A stretch of 64,000 nt of DNA from Ruminococcus_C callidus (GCF_049562855.1 NZ_CP186925.1:1054001-1118000); one strand, 5' to 3'. Counted from the first letter of the stretch, positions 42,361-50,340 are shown. Translations and numbers: made by a program. Notes: generated by a model from the letters alone, not told the origin.

Positions 42361-42466
42361 AATTGTTATTTTAAGTTTTAGCGTGTCCGTTTTTTTCAAT
42401 AAAACCAGCCGGAATGGGTGTATACTAAGTACAGAAACAAGGGAAACGCAAAGCGAAAGCCACAGC

Positions 42467-42558
42467 GGCAGAAACGCATTTGCGGTTCCGGAGGAACAGA
42501 AAACGAAGCTGCAAAGGTGCATCTGATTCGGAAGATGTGCCTTTTTCTCGTTTCTGCC
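42467..42558 (+). promoter_or_regulatory. Structured leader with terminator hairpin before the oxidoreductase operon
   Basis: GGCAGAAACG (42467-42476) is perfectly complementary to CGTTTCTGCC (42549-42558). Between them lie a TTCC/GGAA hairpin and a terminator-like hairpin (GGTGCATCT 42516-42524 with AGATGTGCC 42533-42541, then TTTTT). The ribosome site follows 30 bases later. This looks like an attenuator or riboswitch expression platform; no known class was recognised. Confidence 0.5.
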
Positions 42559-42597
42559 CAGTGCTTCTATAGAAAGACAATTGAGGAGGTCTTCGTT

Positions 42598-42912
42598 ATG
42601 CGTATTAGTGAGCATCCGATTATCGAAAGCTATCACAAAGGGAAGCAGATCACGTTTACTTTCGACGGAAAGGAACTGACTGGTTATGAGGGCGATTCCA
42701 TTGCTGCGGCGTTAAAGGCAGCCGGCGTCATGGTACACCGCTACACAGCGAAGCAGCACAAGCCCAGAGGCATTTTTTGTGCCATTGGCAGATGTACCGA
42801 CTGTGTCATGATCGTCAACGGCGTTCCCAATGTGCGGACTTGTGTCACTCCTCTGGAGGCGGGCATGCAGATCCAGACGCAATACGGCGTAGAGCCAAAG
42901 AAGGAGGACTGA
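42598..42912 (+). CDS. (2Fe-2S) protein, HcnA/opine-oxidase small-subunit type
   Basis: 104 residues, a stand-alone ferredoxin-like domain of the kind found as the small subunit of cyanide synthase, opine oxidase, sarcosine oxidase and dye-linked proline dehydrogenase complexes. The conserved DGKELTGYEGDSIAAALKAAG and the cluster-binding Cys in IFCAIGRCTDC and RTC are present. GAGGAGG precedes the ATG. First of four tightly spaced genes that together make one flavin/iron-sulfur oxidoreductase. Confidence 0.88.
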   Translation: MRISEHPIIESYHKGKQITFTFDGKELTGYEGDSIAAALKAAGVMVHRYTAKQHKPRGIFCAIGRCTDCVMIVNGVPNVRTCVTPLEAGMQIQTQYGVEPKKED

Positions 42913-42916
42913 CAAT

Positions 42917-44503
42917 ATGAAACGGCATGAATTGATCGTCATCGGTGCAGGACCTGCGGGTCTGAGTGCAGCGATCGAAGCAAAGAAAAACGGCATGGAT
43001 GTTATCGTGTTCGATGAAAACCAACGCCCCGGCGGACAGCTGTTCAAACAGATCCACAAGTTCTTCGGTTCCAAGGAGCATCATGCTAAGACCCGTGGAT
43101 TTATCATTGGTCAGCAGCTTCTGAAAGAGGCAGAGGATCTGGGCGTTCGGGTAGAACTGGACTCCACCGTAATGGGTATCTACGAAAATAAGGAAGTCAC
43201 CGTAAAGCAGAACGGTGAAGTCCATCATTATAAAGGCGATGCGATTATCATCGCCACCGGTGCTGCCGAAAACATGATCCCGTTCAAGGGCTGGAACATT
43301 CCGGGTGTTATCGGTGCCGGTGCGGCACAGACCATGATGAACATTCAGGGTGTGCAGCCGGGCAGCAAGATTCTCATGGTCGGCTCCGGTAACGTGGGAC
43401 TGGTCGTCAGCTTCCAGCTGCTGCAAGCCGGCTGTGAAGTGGCAGCCATTATCGATGCGGCTCCCAGAGTCGGCGGCTATGGTGTCCATGCGGCAAAGCT
43501 GGCAAGAACCGGCGTACCGTTTTATCTCTCCCACACCGTTGTGGAGGCAAAGGGCACGGATCGTGTTACCGGTGCGGTGATCGCACAGGTGGACGAGCAC
43601 TTCCAGCCCATTCCGGGAACGGAAAAGGAACTGGACGTGGATACCATTTGTATTGCCGTTGGTCTGACACCAATGTCTCAGCTGGCAAGCAATGCCACCT
43701 GTGATATGGAACTGATTCCCCAGAAGGGCGGTCATGTGGCACTGCTGAGCGAATACGGCGAAACTTCCGTAGAAGGCATCTATTGTGCCGGTGACGTTGC
43801 CGGTATCGAGGAAGCAAGTTCCGCAATGATTCAGGGCCGAAGCGTGGCTTCTCACGTCAGCATGAAAGCCGGCTACCTTACTGAAGACGAGTTTGAGAGC
43901 AAGTATCAGGGCTATCAGGAGGCTCTGGGACAGCTGCGGCAGGGCATGTTTGCCCCGAAGAATAAGGGCAGAAACGACTTCACGGAAACTGATGAGGGCT
44001 ATCCGATCTCCAAGACGCTGCTGGCACACGGTTATATGACTGAGGAGGAACTTTCCAAGTTTCCGGCGGCTTCTTACCAGAAAGCCGGTATCCACCCTGT
44101 GATCGAGTGTACCCAGAATATTCCGTGTAACCCGTGCCAGGACGCATGTCATTTCGGCTGCATCAAGGTGGGCGAGAATATCACACGGCTGCCGGCAATC
44201 GATGAGGAAAAGAAGTGCACCGGCTGTGGCTTGTGTGTGGCTTCCTGCTCCGGTCAGGCAATCTTCTTGGTGGACGAAACCTATGAAGAAGGCTTTGCTT
44301 CCGTGACATTCCCCTATGAGTTCCTGCCTATGCCGAAGATCGGCGATAAGGGCAAGGCTCTGGATCGTCAGGGCAAGCCGGTCTGCGATGCAGAGATCGT
44401 TGGCATCAAAAAGACACCGATCATGGACAAGACCGCAGTGGTCACGATGAAGGTGCCGCTGGAATATGTGCACGCTGCAAGATTCTATCGGGCAGAGGTT
44501 TGA
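42917..44503 (+). CDS. FAD-dependent oxidoreductase with ferredoxin insert, HcnB-like
   Basis: 528 residues. The N-terminal FAD-binding GAGPAGLSAAIEAKK and ENQRPGGQLFKQ, and a second dinucleotide-binding GSGNVGLVVSFQLL (about 155-170), match the alpha subunit of opine-oxidase-type enzymes. Unlike classical HcnB, the C-terminal part carries a two-cluster ferredoxin-like region: CTQNIPCNPCQDAC and KKCTGCGLCVASC. The BFD-type (2Fe-2S) domain normally fused at the end is encoded separately downstream. It probably passes electrons from the HcnC-like subunit to ferredoxin or another carrier; the substrate is unknown. Confidence 0.85.
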   Translation: MKRHELIVIGAGPAGLSAAIEAKKNGMDVIVFDENQRPGGQLFKQIHKFFGSKEHHAKTRGFIIGQQLLKEAEDLGVRVELDSTVMGIYENKEVTVKQNGEVHHYKGDAIIIATGAAENMIPFKGWNIPGVIGAGAAQTMMNIQGVQPGSKILMVGSGNVGLVVSFQLLQAGCEVAAIIDAAPRVGGYGVHAAKLARTGVPFYLSHTVVEAKGTDRVTGAVIAQVDEHFQPIPGTEKELDVDTICIAVGLTPMSQLASNATCDMELIPQKGGHVALLSEYGETSVEGIYCAGDVAGIEEASSAMIQGRSVASHVSMKAGYLTEDEFESKYQGYQEALGQLRQGMFAPKNKGRNDFTETDEGYPISKTLLAHGYMTEEELSKFPAASYQKAGIHPVIECTQNIPCNPCQDACHFGCIKVGENITRLPAIDEEKKCTGCGLCVASCSGQAIFLVDETYEEGFASVTFPYEFLPMPKIGDKGKALDRQGKPVCDAEIVGIKKTPIMDKTAVVTMKVPLEYVHAARFYRAEV

Positions 44504-44523
44504 CGAAAGGAAGGTGCAGGATA

Positions 44524-44856
44524 ATGCGTAAAATGATTCGGGTTGCCAATCCGGAACCCTTTGTAGAACGGGAAGACGATGACATGATCATCTGCCGGTG
44601 TGAGGAGATCACCAAGGGCGAGATCCGTCGGGCAGTGTATGACGGTATGCGTACCACCAATGAAGTGAAGCGGTATCTGCGTTCCGGCATGGGGCTGTGT
44701 CAGGGGCAGACCTGCCAGCGGCTGGTGCAGGGCATTATCGCTTCGGAACTGAAAGTGCGGCCGTCCGAGCTGGGCATGATTCAGGGCAGAGCACCGGTTC
44801 GTCCCGTAGAGATTCGGACGTTCAGCAAAAACGTGACAGATGTAAAGGAGGACTAA
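44524..44856 (+). CDS. BFD-like (2Fe-2S) protein
   Basis: 110 residues with the bacterioferritin-associated-ferredoxin-like Cys motif IICRCEEIT ... GMGLCQGQTC, spaced as in the C-terminal domain of HcnB and OoxA. Here it is a separate subunit between the FAD protein and the HcnC-like oxidase. The ATG at 44524 has AAGGAAGG upstream. Confidence 0.85.
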   Translation: MRKMIRVANPEPFVEREDDDMIICRCEEITKGEIRRAVYDGMRTTNEVKRYLRSGMGLCQGQTCQRLVQGIIASELKVRPSELGMIQGRAPVRPVEIRTFSKNVTDVKED

Positions 44857-44859
44857 GCC

Positions 44860-45993
44860 ATGCTGGAAAAACGAGAAGCAGATGTGATCATCATTGGCGG
44901 CGGCATCATGGGCTGTGCAACAGCCTACCGGCTGGCAAAGCGGGGTGTCGATGTTCTGGTACTGGAAAAGAAAGAGATCGGCAACGGCGGTTCCTGCCGA
45001 AACGCCGGCGGTGTCCGCCAGTCTGCACGTGATCCGAAAGAACTGCCGCTGGCAATGTACGCGGTACAGAACATCTGGCCGCAGCTGAGCGAGGAACTGG
45101 GCGTTGATGTAGAATATCATCAGGGCGGCAACCTGCGTCTGGGTCTGACGGACAAGGACATCAAGGTGCTGGAAAACCACACCGCCAAGAGCACCAAGCT
45201 GGGGCTGGAAGTGGAAATGATCAGCGGCGACGAAGCACGAAAGCTTTGTCCGTACATGTCCGAAGAAGTGGTTGCCGCAAGCTGGTGTCCCTCTGACGGA
45301 CACGCCAACCCGCTGAAAGCCACACTGGGCTTTTACCGCAAGGCATTGCAGCTGGGCGTGACATTCGTCACCGGTGTCAAGGTCATGGCTCTGGAAAAGG
45401 TCAAAGGTCGGATCCGCAAGGTCATCACAGACGATGGTGTCTATGAAGCTGACCAGATCCTGCTCTGTGCCGGCTATGAATCCCGCCGTATCGCCAATAC
45501 CGTAGGCATTGATGCTCCGGTAGAACGACAGTTCAATGAAGTACTGGTTACCGAGGCACAGCCGAAGATGTTCGATATTATGCTGGGCGTTGCCGGCGGC
45601 GAGTTTTACGGGCACCAGTCGGAACACGGTTCCTTTGTGCTGGGCGGCAACAGCGGCTTGCAGGCGTTTACTTCCAACAATGATAATTTCGTCACCAACA
45701 GCCTGACCGCTCCCTGTATCTCCCGCGGTATCATCAAGTATTTCCCGATCCTGGAAAATGTCAAGGTGGTTCGTACATGGTCCGGCTGGTATGACCAGTG
45801 CATTGATGTGCTGCCGGTGATCGACAACATCAAGGAAGTGCCGGGTCTGACTGTGGCGTTCGGTTTCAGCGGGCATGGCTTTGGCATCAGTCCGGCGGTT
45901 TCCATTGCCGTCAGTGAACTGATGCTGGACGGCAAGTCCACCACCATTGACATCAGCCAGCTGACCTATGACCGTTTCCACGCAAAGGGTTAA
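44860..45993 (+). CDS. FAD-dependent amine/amino acid oxidoreductase, HcnC/SoxB-like
   Basis: 377 residues of the DAO (D-amino-acid oxidase/sarcosine oxidase beta) family. The FAD loop IIIGGGIMGCATAYRLAKRG is at residues 10-29, followed by NGGSCRNAGGVRQSARDP, a flavin-contact segment of this group, and near the end GFSGHGFGISPAV. This is the substrate-oxidising subunit; candidates are an opine, proline, sarcosine or glycine-type secondary amine. It is followed by a terminator. Confidence 0.88.
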   Translation: MLEKREADVIIIGGGIMGCATAYRLAKRGVDVLVLEKKEIGNGGSCRNAGGVRQSARDPKELPLAMYAVQNIWPQLSEELGVDVEYHQGGNLRLGLTDKDIKVLENHTAKSTKLGLEVEMISGDEARKLCPYMSEEVVAASWCPSDGHANPLKATLGFYRKALQLGVTFVTGVKVMALEKVKGRIRKVITDDGVYEADQILLCAGYESRRIANTVGIDAPVERQFNEVLVTEAQPKMFDIMLGVAGGEFYGHQSEHGSFVLGGNSGLQAFTSNNDNFVTNSLTAPCISRGIIKYFPILENVKVVRTWSGWYDQCIDVLPVIDNIKEVPGLTVAFGFSGHGFGISPAVSIAVSELMLDGKSTTIDISQLTYDRFHAKG

Positions 45994-46033
45994 ACTATAT
46001 ATTGTAAGTTGAAAAAACGAATCATTACATTGC

Positions 46034-46075
46034 AAGGACAAAGGCGTCTATACTACAGGCACTTTGTCCTTTTTC
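46034..46075 (+). terminator. Terminator after the oxidoreductase operon
   Basis: AAGGACAAAG and CTTTGTCCTTTTT pair around an 18-base loop. Confidence 0.8.
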
Positions 46076-46097
46076 AATTGGAGAGGAGGAGAATCCC

Positions 46098-46622
46098 ATG
46101 ATACTGCATAATGCCACCGTAGATACCATTCTGGAACGGCGAAGCGTTCGCAGCTATGCACCGCAGCAGATCACGCCGGACGAACTGGAAACGATTCTGG
46201 AAGCCGGACGATCAGCCCCAAGCGGCATGAATCAGCAGTCGGCAATTGCCGTGGCAGTGCAGAGCAAGGCGGAACTGGCACAGCTGGCGGAGCTGGCAAA
46301 GGCGGCAGCCCATCAAGACCACAACCCGTTTTACGATGCACCTACTGTGATTCTGGTATTTGCCAAGATGACCAATCTGGCACCCATGGAGGACGGCTGT
46401 ACGGCGATCGAGAACATGCTTCTTGCCGCGAAATCACTGGGCATCGGTACCTGCTGGATCTATGCCGTCAATGCTCTGTTTGCTTCTGATGCCGGTGTGG
46501 CGTGGCAGGATGCACATGGTATCGGAAAAGAGTACGCCATTGTCGGTTCGCTGGCGGCAGGGTATCCCGCCGGAGCAGAACCTCAGCCAAAGGAACACCA
46601 TGCATTTTATAAATGCATTTAA
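46098..46622 (+). CDS. Nitroreductase-family flavoprotein
   Basis: 174 residues, FMN-dependent NAD(P)H oxidoreductase fold: ILERRSVRSYAPQQITPDELETILEAGRSAPSGMNQQ is the FMN-binding N-terminus, and GCTAIENMLLAAKSLGIGTCWI the conserved second helix. The substrate is unknown. GGAGAGGAGG precedes the ATG. A 46-bp PIE separates it from the iron alcohol dehydrogenase. Confidence 0.9.
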   Translation: MILHNATVDTILERRSVRSYAPQQITPDELETILEAGRSAPSGMNQQSAIAVAVQSKAELAQLAELAKAAAHQDHNPFYDAPTVILVFAKMTNLAPMEDGCTAIENMLLAAKSLGIGTCWIYAVNALFASDAGVAWQDAHGIGKEYAIVGSLAAGYPAGAEPQPKEHHAFYKCI

Positions 46623-46629
46623 CACTTAA

Positions 46630-46675
46630 GGCAATACCGCACAAAGAGCGTCTGGCGACTTTGCACGGTATTGCC
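46630..46675. repeat. PIE element, 46-bp form
   Basis: Ends GGCAATACCGCACAAAG and CTTTGCACGGTATTGCC around an AGCGTCTGGCGA centre, i.e. the two ends of subfamily A joined. It is flanked by TTAA on both sides (46626-46629 and 46676-46679). Confidence 0.9.
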
Positions 46676-46700
46676 TTAATGAAAATGGAGGAACAGACCA

Positions 46701-47912
46701 ATGAGCAGATTTACATTGCCGAGAGATTTGTACCACGGAAAGGGAACACTGGAAACCCTGAAAACACTGGAGGGCAAAAAAGCTTTTCTTGTGGTGGGCG
46801 GCGGTTCCATGAAGCGGTTCGGATTTCTGGACAAGGCAGTCGGCTATTTGAAAGATGCCGGCATGGAAGTAGCACTGTTTGAAGGCGTAGAGTCCGACCC
46901 ATCTGTTGACACTGTGCTGCGTGGAGCAAAAGCCATGCAGGAGTTTGCACCGGACTGGATCGTGGCAATGGGCGGCGGTTCGCCTATCGATGCCGCAAAA
47001 GCAATGTGGGTATTCTATGAATATCCGGATACCAAATTCGAAGATCTGTGCACCCCGTTCAGCTTCCCAAAGCTGCGGACAAAGGCAAAGTTTTGTGCAG
47101 TGCCCTCTACCTCCGGCACTGCCACAGAAGTGACCGCCTTTTCCATTATCACAGATAACGAAAAGGGTATCAAGTATCCGCTGGCGGACTTCAACATTAC
47201 GCCGGACATCGCAATTGTGGACAGTGCACTGGCGGAAACCATGCCGCCGAAACTGATCGCACACACCGGTATGGACGCAATGACTCATGCCATTGAAGCT
47301 TACGTTTCCACGCTGCACTGCAATTATACCGATGCAGTGGCACTTCACGCCATTAAGATGATTCACCAGTATCTGAAAAAGTCTTATGACGGCTGCATGG
47401 AGGCCCGTGCGGCAATGCACGATGCACAGTGCCTTGCCGGTATGGCATTCTCCAACGCTCTGCTGGGAATCGTCCACTCCATGGCACACAAGACCGGTGC
47501 CGCATACAGCACCAGCCATATCATTCACGGCTGTGCCAATGCTATGTATCTGCCGAAGGTCATCAAGTTCAATGCCAAGGACGAAGCCGCAGCCAAGCGT
47601 TACGCGGAGATCGCGGAGCACATTGGTTTGGCAGGCAATTCCACAGAAGAACTGGTGGATTCCCTGATCGCAGAACTGCGTTCCATGAACGACAAGCTGA
47701 ACATTCCCCAGTCCATTCAGAACTACGGAGCAGGCGGTGTCAAGGCAGAAACCTCGATCATCGACGAAACCGAGTTCCTCGACAAACTGCCTGAAGTGGC
47801 AGCCAATGCCATTGCCGATGCCTGCACCGGTTCCAATCCGCGTATCCCCTCGCAGGAAGAAATGGAACAGCTGCTGAAGGCTTGCTATTACGATCTGGCA
47901 GTGGATTTTTAA
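46701..47912 (+). CDS. Iron-containing alcohol dehydrogenase
   Basis: Group III metal-dependent alcohol dehydrogenase, 403 residues. The NAD(P)-binding GGGS and MGGGSPIDAAKAMW motifs, the SGTATEVTAFSII segment, and metal-binding histidines in HTGMDAMTHAIEAY and GIVHSMAHKTGA...HIIHG are visible. It is similar to butanol/1,3-propanediol-type enzymes; whether it reduces aldehydes in fermentation or serves the upstream oxidoreductase operon cannot be said. GGAGG lies 11 bases before the ATG. Confidence 0.93.
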   Translation: MSRFTLPRDLYHGKGTLETLKTLEGKKAFLVVGGGSMKRFGFLDKAVGYLKDAGMEVALFEGVESDPSVDTVLRGAKAMQEFAPDWIVAMGGGSPIDAAKAMWVFYEYPDTKFEDLCTPFSFPKLRTKAKFCAVPSTSGTATEVTAFSIITDNEKGIKYPLADFNITPDIAIVDSALAETMPPKLIAHTGMDAMTHAIEAYVSTLHCNYTDAVALHAIKMIHQYLKKSYDGCMEARAAMHDAQCLAGMAFSNALLGIVHSMAHKTGAAYSTSHIIHGCANAMYLPKVIKFNAKDEAAAKRYAEIAEHIGLAGNSTEELVDSLIAELRSMNDKLNIPQSIQNYGAGGVKAETSIIDETEFLDKLPEVAANAIADACTGSNPRIPSQEEMEQLLKACYYDLAVDF

Positions 47913-48156
47913 GAGCTTGTGTTCATAGGAAATGTGTGCGGATTTTCGAGCAAATTTTGTTGCAGACAAGGCAAAAATTCGCAGGCATACTTGGTGTCTG
48001 GCAAGAATTTTTGTGAGTTGACAAGGGAAACGTAAAAAGGTTGAAAAGGGTGGAAAAGGGTGGAATTGAATTGGAAGGGGGAAAAAGTGGCGAAAATGCG
48101 TGATGTTTTGGGTGGAATGAGATAGAATCGGAAAAGTGAACGAAAATTGAAGTGTC

Positions 48157-48213
48157 AAAAAAATCGCTCGGAAAATGAGGATGTCCTCTGTTTTCCGGGC
48201 GATTTCGTTTTGG
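48157..48213 (+). terminator. Terminator-like hairpin left of the prophage
   Basis: AAATCGCTCGGAAAA pairs with TTTTCCGGGCGATTT, followed by CGTTTT. It could end the alcohol dehydrogenase transcript. Confidence 0.65.
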
Positions 48214-48229
48214 TGTTCAATTTTTGAGG

Positions 48230-48297
48230 GCAGCGTTTTACCGGCGTTTGAAAAGTGTTTGAAAGTGTTCAAAACGGCGGAAATACGCTGCTTTTTT
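48230..48297. terminator. Long hairpin with repeats at the prophage left end
   Basis: GCAGCGT...CCGGCGTTTGAA pairs with TTCAAAACGGCGG...ACGCTGC, followed by TTTTTT. Its loop repeats GTTTGAAAAGTGTTTGAAAGTG, and a related TTTTGAACAG lies just after. It may be a terminator or part of the transposase-binding end. Confidence 0.5.
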
Positions 48298-48425
48298 GCT
48301 TTTGCGGTTTTGAACAGTTTGTTTTAGAAGAAAATAGGTGCTTTGAAAAATTGTTTCCTGAGGGGATACCAACCTGCCAACTAGTTTGAACTAGGATGCC
48401 AACCGGTTGGTGTCCACCTCTTTTT

Positions 48426-48791
48426 TTAACCCACATTCATATTTGACTGAGGTAGATCCTGTTCTTTTTTATAAACTTCTCGTGCCATGAACATCTGCTG
48501 CCGGATGTAATCCTGCCCCTGTTGACTCAACGAACGGAAATCAAAGATCAACTTTTTTTCTATCTCATCTAATTCGTCCATTGTACTTTCGGATTTCTTT
48601 CCGGATAACAGTTCTTCGGGCGATACTCTCAAAAACTCGCAAATGCGAATGATATACTTGGAAGGCGGATCGCTATTTCTCTTCTTCCATGTCGAAAAAG
48701 TGCTTGTTGTAATATCTAAGTGGGCACAAAGCTCATTCTGAGGAATATTTTTTTCGTTTAACAGCTTGATCAGATTATCTATAATAGACAA
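48426..48791 (-). CDS. XRE-family prophage repressor
   Basis: 121 residues. The N-terminal helix-turn-helix (NEKNIPQNELCAHLDITTSTFSTWKKRNSDPPSKYIIRICEFLRVSPEELL) is typical of lambda-type repressors; the C-terminal part is helical. I prefer the TTG start at 48791, 8 bases from AAAGGTGG; the ATG at 48815 lacks a ribosome site. It is transcribed leftward, away from the early genes, with palindromic operators between. It is likely to maintain lysogeny by blocking the promoter at 48850-48878. Confidence 0.85.
   Translation of the reverse strand: MSIIDNLIKLLNEKNIPQNELCAHLDITTSTFSTWKKRNSDPPSKYIIRICEFLRVSPEELLSGKKSESTMDELDEIEKKLIFDFRSLSQQGQDYIRQQMFMAREVYKKEQDLPQSNMNVG
48636..48648. promoter_or_regulatory. 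Operator-like site within the repressor gene
   Basis: CTCGCAAATGCGA, matching the operators at 48828 and 48858, but inside the repressor coding sequence (it encodes part of RICEFLR). Confidence 0.5.
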
Positions 48792-48827
48792 AAAGATAAC
48801 CACCTTTCTATGCATATCTTACAAATT

Positions 48828-48840
48828 CTCGCATTTGCGA
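48828..48840. promoter_or_regulatory. Repressor operator 1
   Basis: CTCGCATTTGCGA, a near-perfect palindrome located between the repressor gene and the rightward early promoter. Confidence 0.7.
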
Positions 48841-48849
48841 ATTTTACGA

Positions 48850-48878
48850 TTGACAAACTCGCAAATGCGAGTTATAAT
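48850..48878 (+). promoter_or_regulatory. Early rightward phage promoter with embedded operator
   Basis: Consensus TTGACA (48850-48855) and TATAAT (48873-48878) with a 17-base spacer. The palindrome CTCGCAAATGCGAG (48858-48871) fills that spacer, so bound repressor would exclude RNA polymerase. Confidence 0.85.
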
Positions 48879-48967
48879 ATTAGCATACCAATACAACAGG
48901 GTATAAAAAGCCTTATGATAATTGTACCACAAAGTAAGGCAAAAGTAAATGAAAAGGAGGAAAAAAT

Positions 48968-49225
48968 ATGAAAGTTATTGTCAAGCGGATTCCATGCAGA
49001 AAAAAGCCTGCTCCAGATGCAGCGGAGCAGGCAAAGATGGAACAGGAACGGAATGAACGTGTTTGGAAAGACCAACTGAAATACAAGGAGGAATACGACC
49101 TTACCGAGGTTTCAGTTGAAGCAATAGAGGATTACATTGCACACAGCACCCATATAGATGAAAATGGAAAGAAGAAAATTCTTCTTCCAAAATCTTTTCT
49201 TCTTCTGTGGTTTCTGTCCTTTTAA
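48968..49225 (+). CDS. Small early prophage protein, 85 aa
   Basis: First gene after the early promoter, with AAAAGGAGG as ribosome site. The product is highly charged (VKRIPCRKKPAPDAAEQAKMEQERNERVWKDQLKYKEEY) with a hydrophobic C-terminal tail (FLLLWFLSF). No family recognised. Its end overlaps the end of a convergent gene by 4 bases. Confidence 0.7.
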   Translation: MKVIVKRIPCRKKPAPDAAEQAKMEQERNERVWKDQLKYKEEYDLTEVSVEAIEDYIAHSTHIDENGKKKILLPKSFLLLWFLSF

Positions 49226-49596
49226 TCTTCATCTAATGCAAACAGTGCATACTGACGGAAAAAATCAGAATCAGATTCTTCGCATTCCATCTCTGTGTCT
49301 CCCAGTTCTTTTAAATATGCTGTTGATTTTTTCACTGTGGACATCAGATTGCTAACCACTTCAATTTCGGTGATGAGAATCAAGCTTTCTGTTTCATAGG
49401 GTATCCCGAAAGACAGGCTTAATAATTCTACAAAACGACGAAGTTTTTCTTCTTCCAGTTCGGATAAATGTCCTAGGTTTTTCTCCAGATTCCGTATTTG
49501 ATAAAGCTTAAAGCGACATATATCTGCATTACCAATGATCTGACTGATTGACATTAATGACAGCCGTTTTGCAATTTCACTTGCTTTACATTGCAT
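49222..49596 (-). CDS. Hypothetical prophage protein on the opposite strand, 124 aa
   Basis: The only minus-strand gene inside the early region apart from the repressor. Start ATG 49596 is 9 bases from AAAGGGGGTG. It is helical (ICRFKLYQIRNLEKNLGHLSELEEEKLRRFVELLSLSFG) and very acidic at the C-terminus (MECEESDSDFF). Not recognised. Being transcribed toward the repressor side, it may be expressed in the lysogen; that is inference. Confidence 0.65.
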   Translation of the reverse strand: MQCKASEIAKRLSLMSISQIIGNADICRFKLYQIRNLEKNLGHLSELEEEKLRRFVELLSLSFGIPYETESLILITEIEVVSNLMSTVKKSTAYLKELGDTEMECEESDSDFFRQYALFALDED

Positions 49597-49709
49597 CAAG
49601 AACAACACCCCCTTTCCTCGCCTATTATAGCATAATCAGGCAGGAAATACAACAGATTCGACAGGAATCGACAAGATATTTCAACAACATTTTGAAAGGA
49701 GCAATTTTC

Positions 49710-49925
49710 ATGTTACCGAGAATTTTACACACCTATTACTGTGTTACCACAACCTATTCGCCCACTGGAAAAACTGTCCGTCTGACAACGGTGCAGACCG
49801 GCGACAAGCCCAACAGCAGCTATTGTCTGGACGGGAAGCAGAACATCTATCGGGACTACTTCACCCAGCGGCTGATCGCAGAGCAGTTTGCCAAAGCCAT
49901 GGGAGGCGATGTGACATGGTCGTGA
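49710..49925 (+). CDS. Small prophage protein, 71 aa
   Basis: GAAAGGAG lies 8 bases upstream of the ATG. The product (MLPRILHTYYCVTTTYSPTG...) looks like a small beta-sheet domain followed by a helix (FTQRLIAEQFAKAMGG). Unknown. It overlaps the next gene by 10 bases. Confidence 0.65.
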   Translation: MLPRILHTYYCVTTTYSPTGKTVRLTTVQTGDKPNSSYCLDGKQNIYRDYFTQRLIAEQFAKAMGGDVTWS

Positions 49926-50107
49926 CCGAGAATCCCACGGCTTTGCAGATCGCTGCCAGTGCAAGGTTTCACGGAAGGGATGCGGCGAGCATCGGCTATC
50001 TGTATGACTGGTATGACGCTATCCCGGAGATGCTGGAACCCAAGGAAGAACTGAAACAACGCATTCTGAAAACCAACGGCGTACACAGGAAGGATGATGA
50101 AAAATGA
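49916..50107 (+). CDS. Small prophage protein, 63 aa
   Basis: ATG 49916 with GGGAGG upstream. The product is helical (ASARFHGRDAASIGYLYDWYDAIPEMLEPKEELKQRIL). Unknown. Overlaps the following helix-turn-helix gene by 4 bases. Confidence 0.65.
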   Translation: MVVTENPTALQIAASARFHGRDAASIGYLYDWYDAIPEMLEPKEELKQRILKTNGVHRKDDEK

Positions 50108-50340
50108 CCCCGAAAACATTCGGCAAGCAGCTGCTGGAGATCCGCACCACGCTGGGACTGAGCCAGACGGAGGTTGCGGAGGCGGCAGAGGTATCCCAGA
50201 GCTATGTTTGTCAGCTGGAGCAAGACAAGTTTGTGCCGAGCATCACGGTGGTGCTGCGGCTGGCAAAGGCACTGCGTGTGCCGGTGGAGCGTCTGCTCCC
50301 CACAGAACCGGAGTTGAAAAAGCGGAGGTGTGCATCATGA
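50104..50340 (+). CDS. XRE-family helix-turn-helix protein, 78 aa
   Basis: Single helix-turn-helix domain: EIRTTLGLSQTEVAEAAEVSQSYVCQLEQDKFVPSITVVLRLAKALRVPVERLL. Cro-sized, encoded in the early operon, so a candidate Cro/Ner-type regulator acting against the repressor. Direct partner sites were not identified. Overlaps both neighbours by 4 bases. Confidence 0.85.
   Translation: MTPKTFGKQLLEIRTTLGLSQTEVAEAAEVSQSYVCQLEQDKFVPSITVVLRLAKALRVPVERLLPTEPELKKRRCAS

Larger units (their letters stand above)
47913..48425. other. Gene-free junction between host chromosome and prophage
   Basis: No supportable gene. It holds a purine-rich stretch (48020-48120) with repeated GGTGGAA and GGAAAAG, two strong hairpins with T tails (48157-48213, 48230-48297), and a set of short inverted and direct repeats at 48369-48418 (CTAGTTTGAACTAG, CCAACCGGTTGG, and CCAACC repeated after GATA and GATG). 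The left end of the prophage must lie here, since the leftmost prophage gene ends at 48426. Confidence 0.6.

Noticed and set aside
42441..42500. Resemblance of the leader to a cyclic-di-GMP-I riboswitch (ACGCAAAGC) or a T-box
   Set aside because: The other conserved parts of either class (the second helix and tetraloop receptor, or the T-box AGGGTGGNACCGCG sequence) are missing.
46626..48272. 548-codon open frame antisense to the alcohol dehydrogenase
   Set aside because: Covers a PIE and the dehydrogenase gene in reverse; no motif and no ribosome site.
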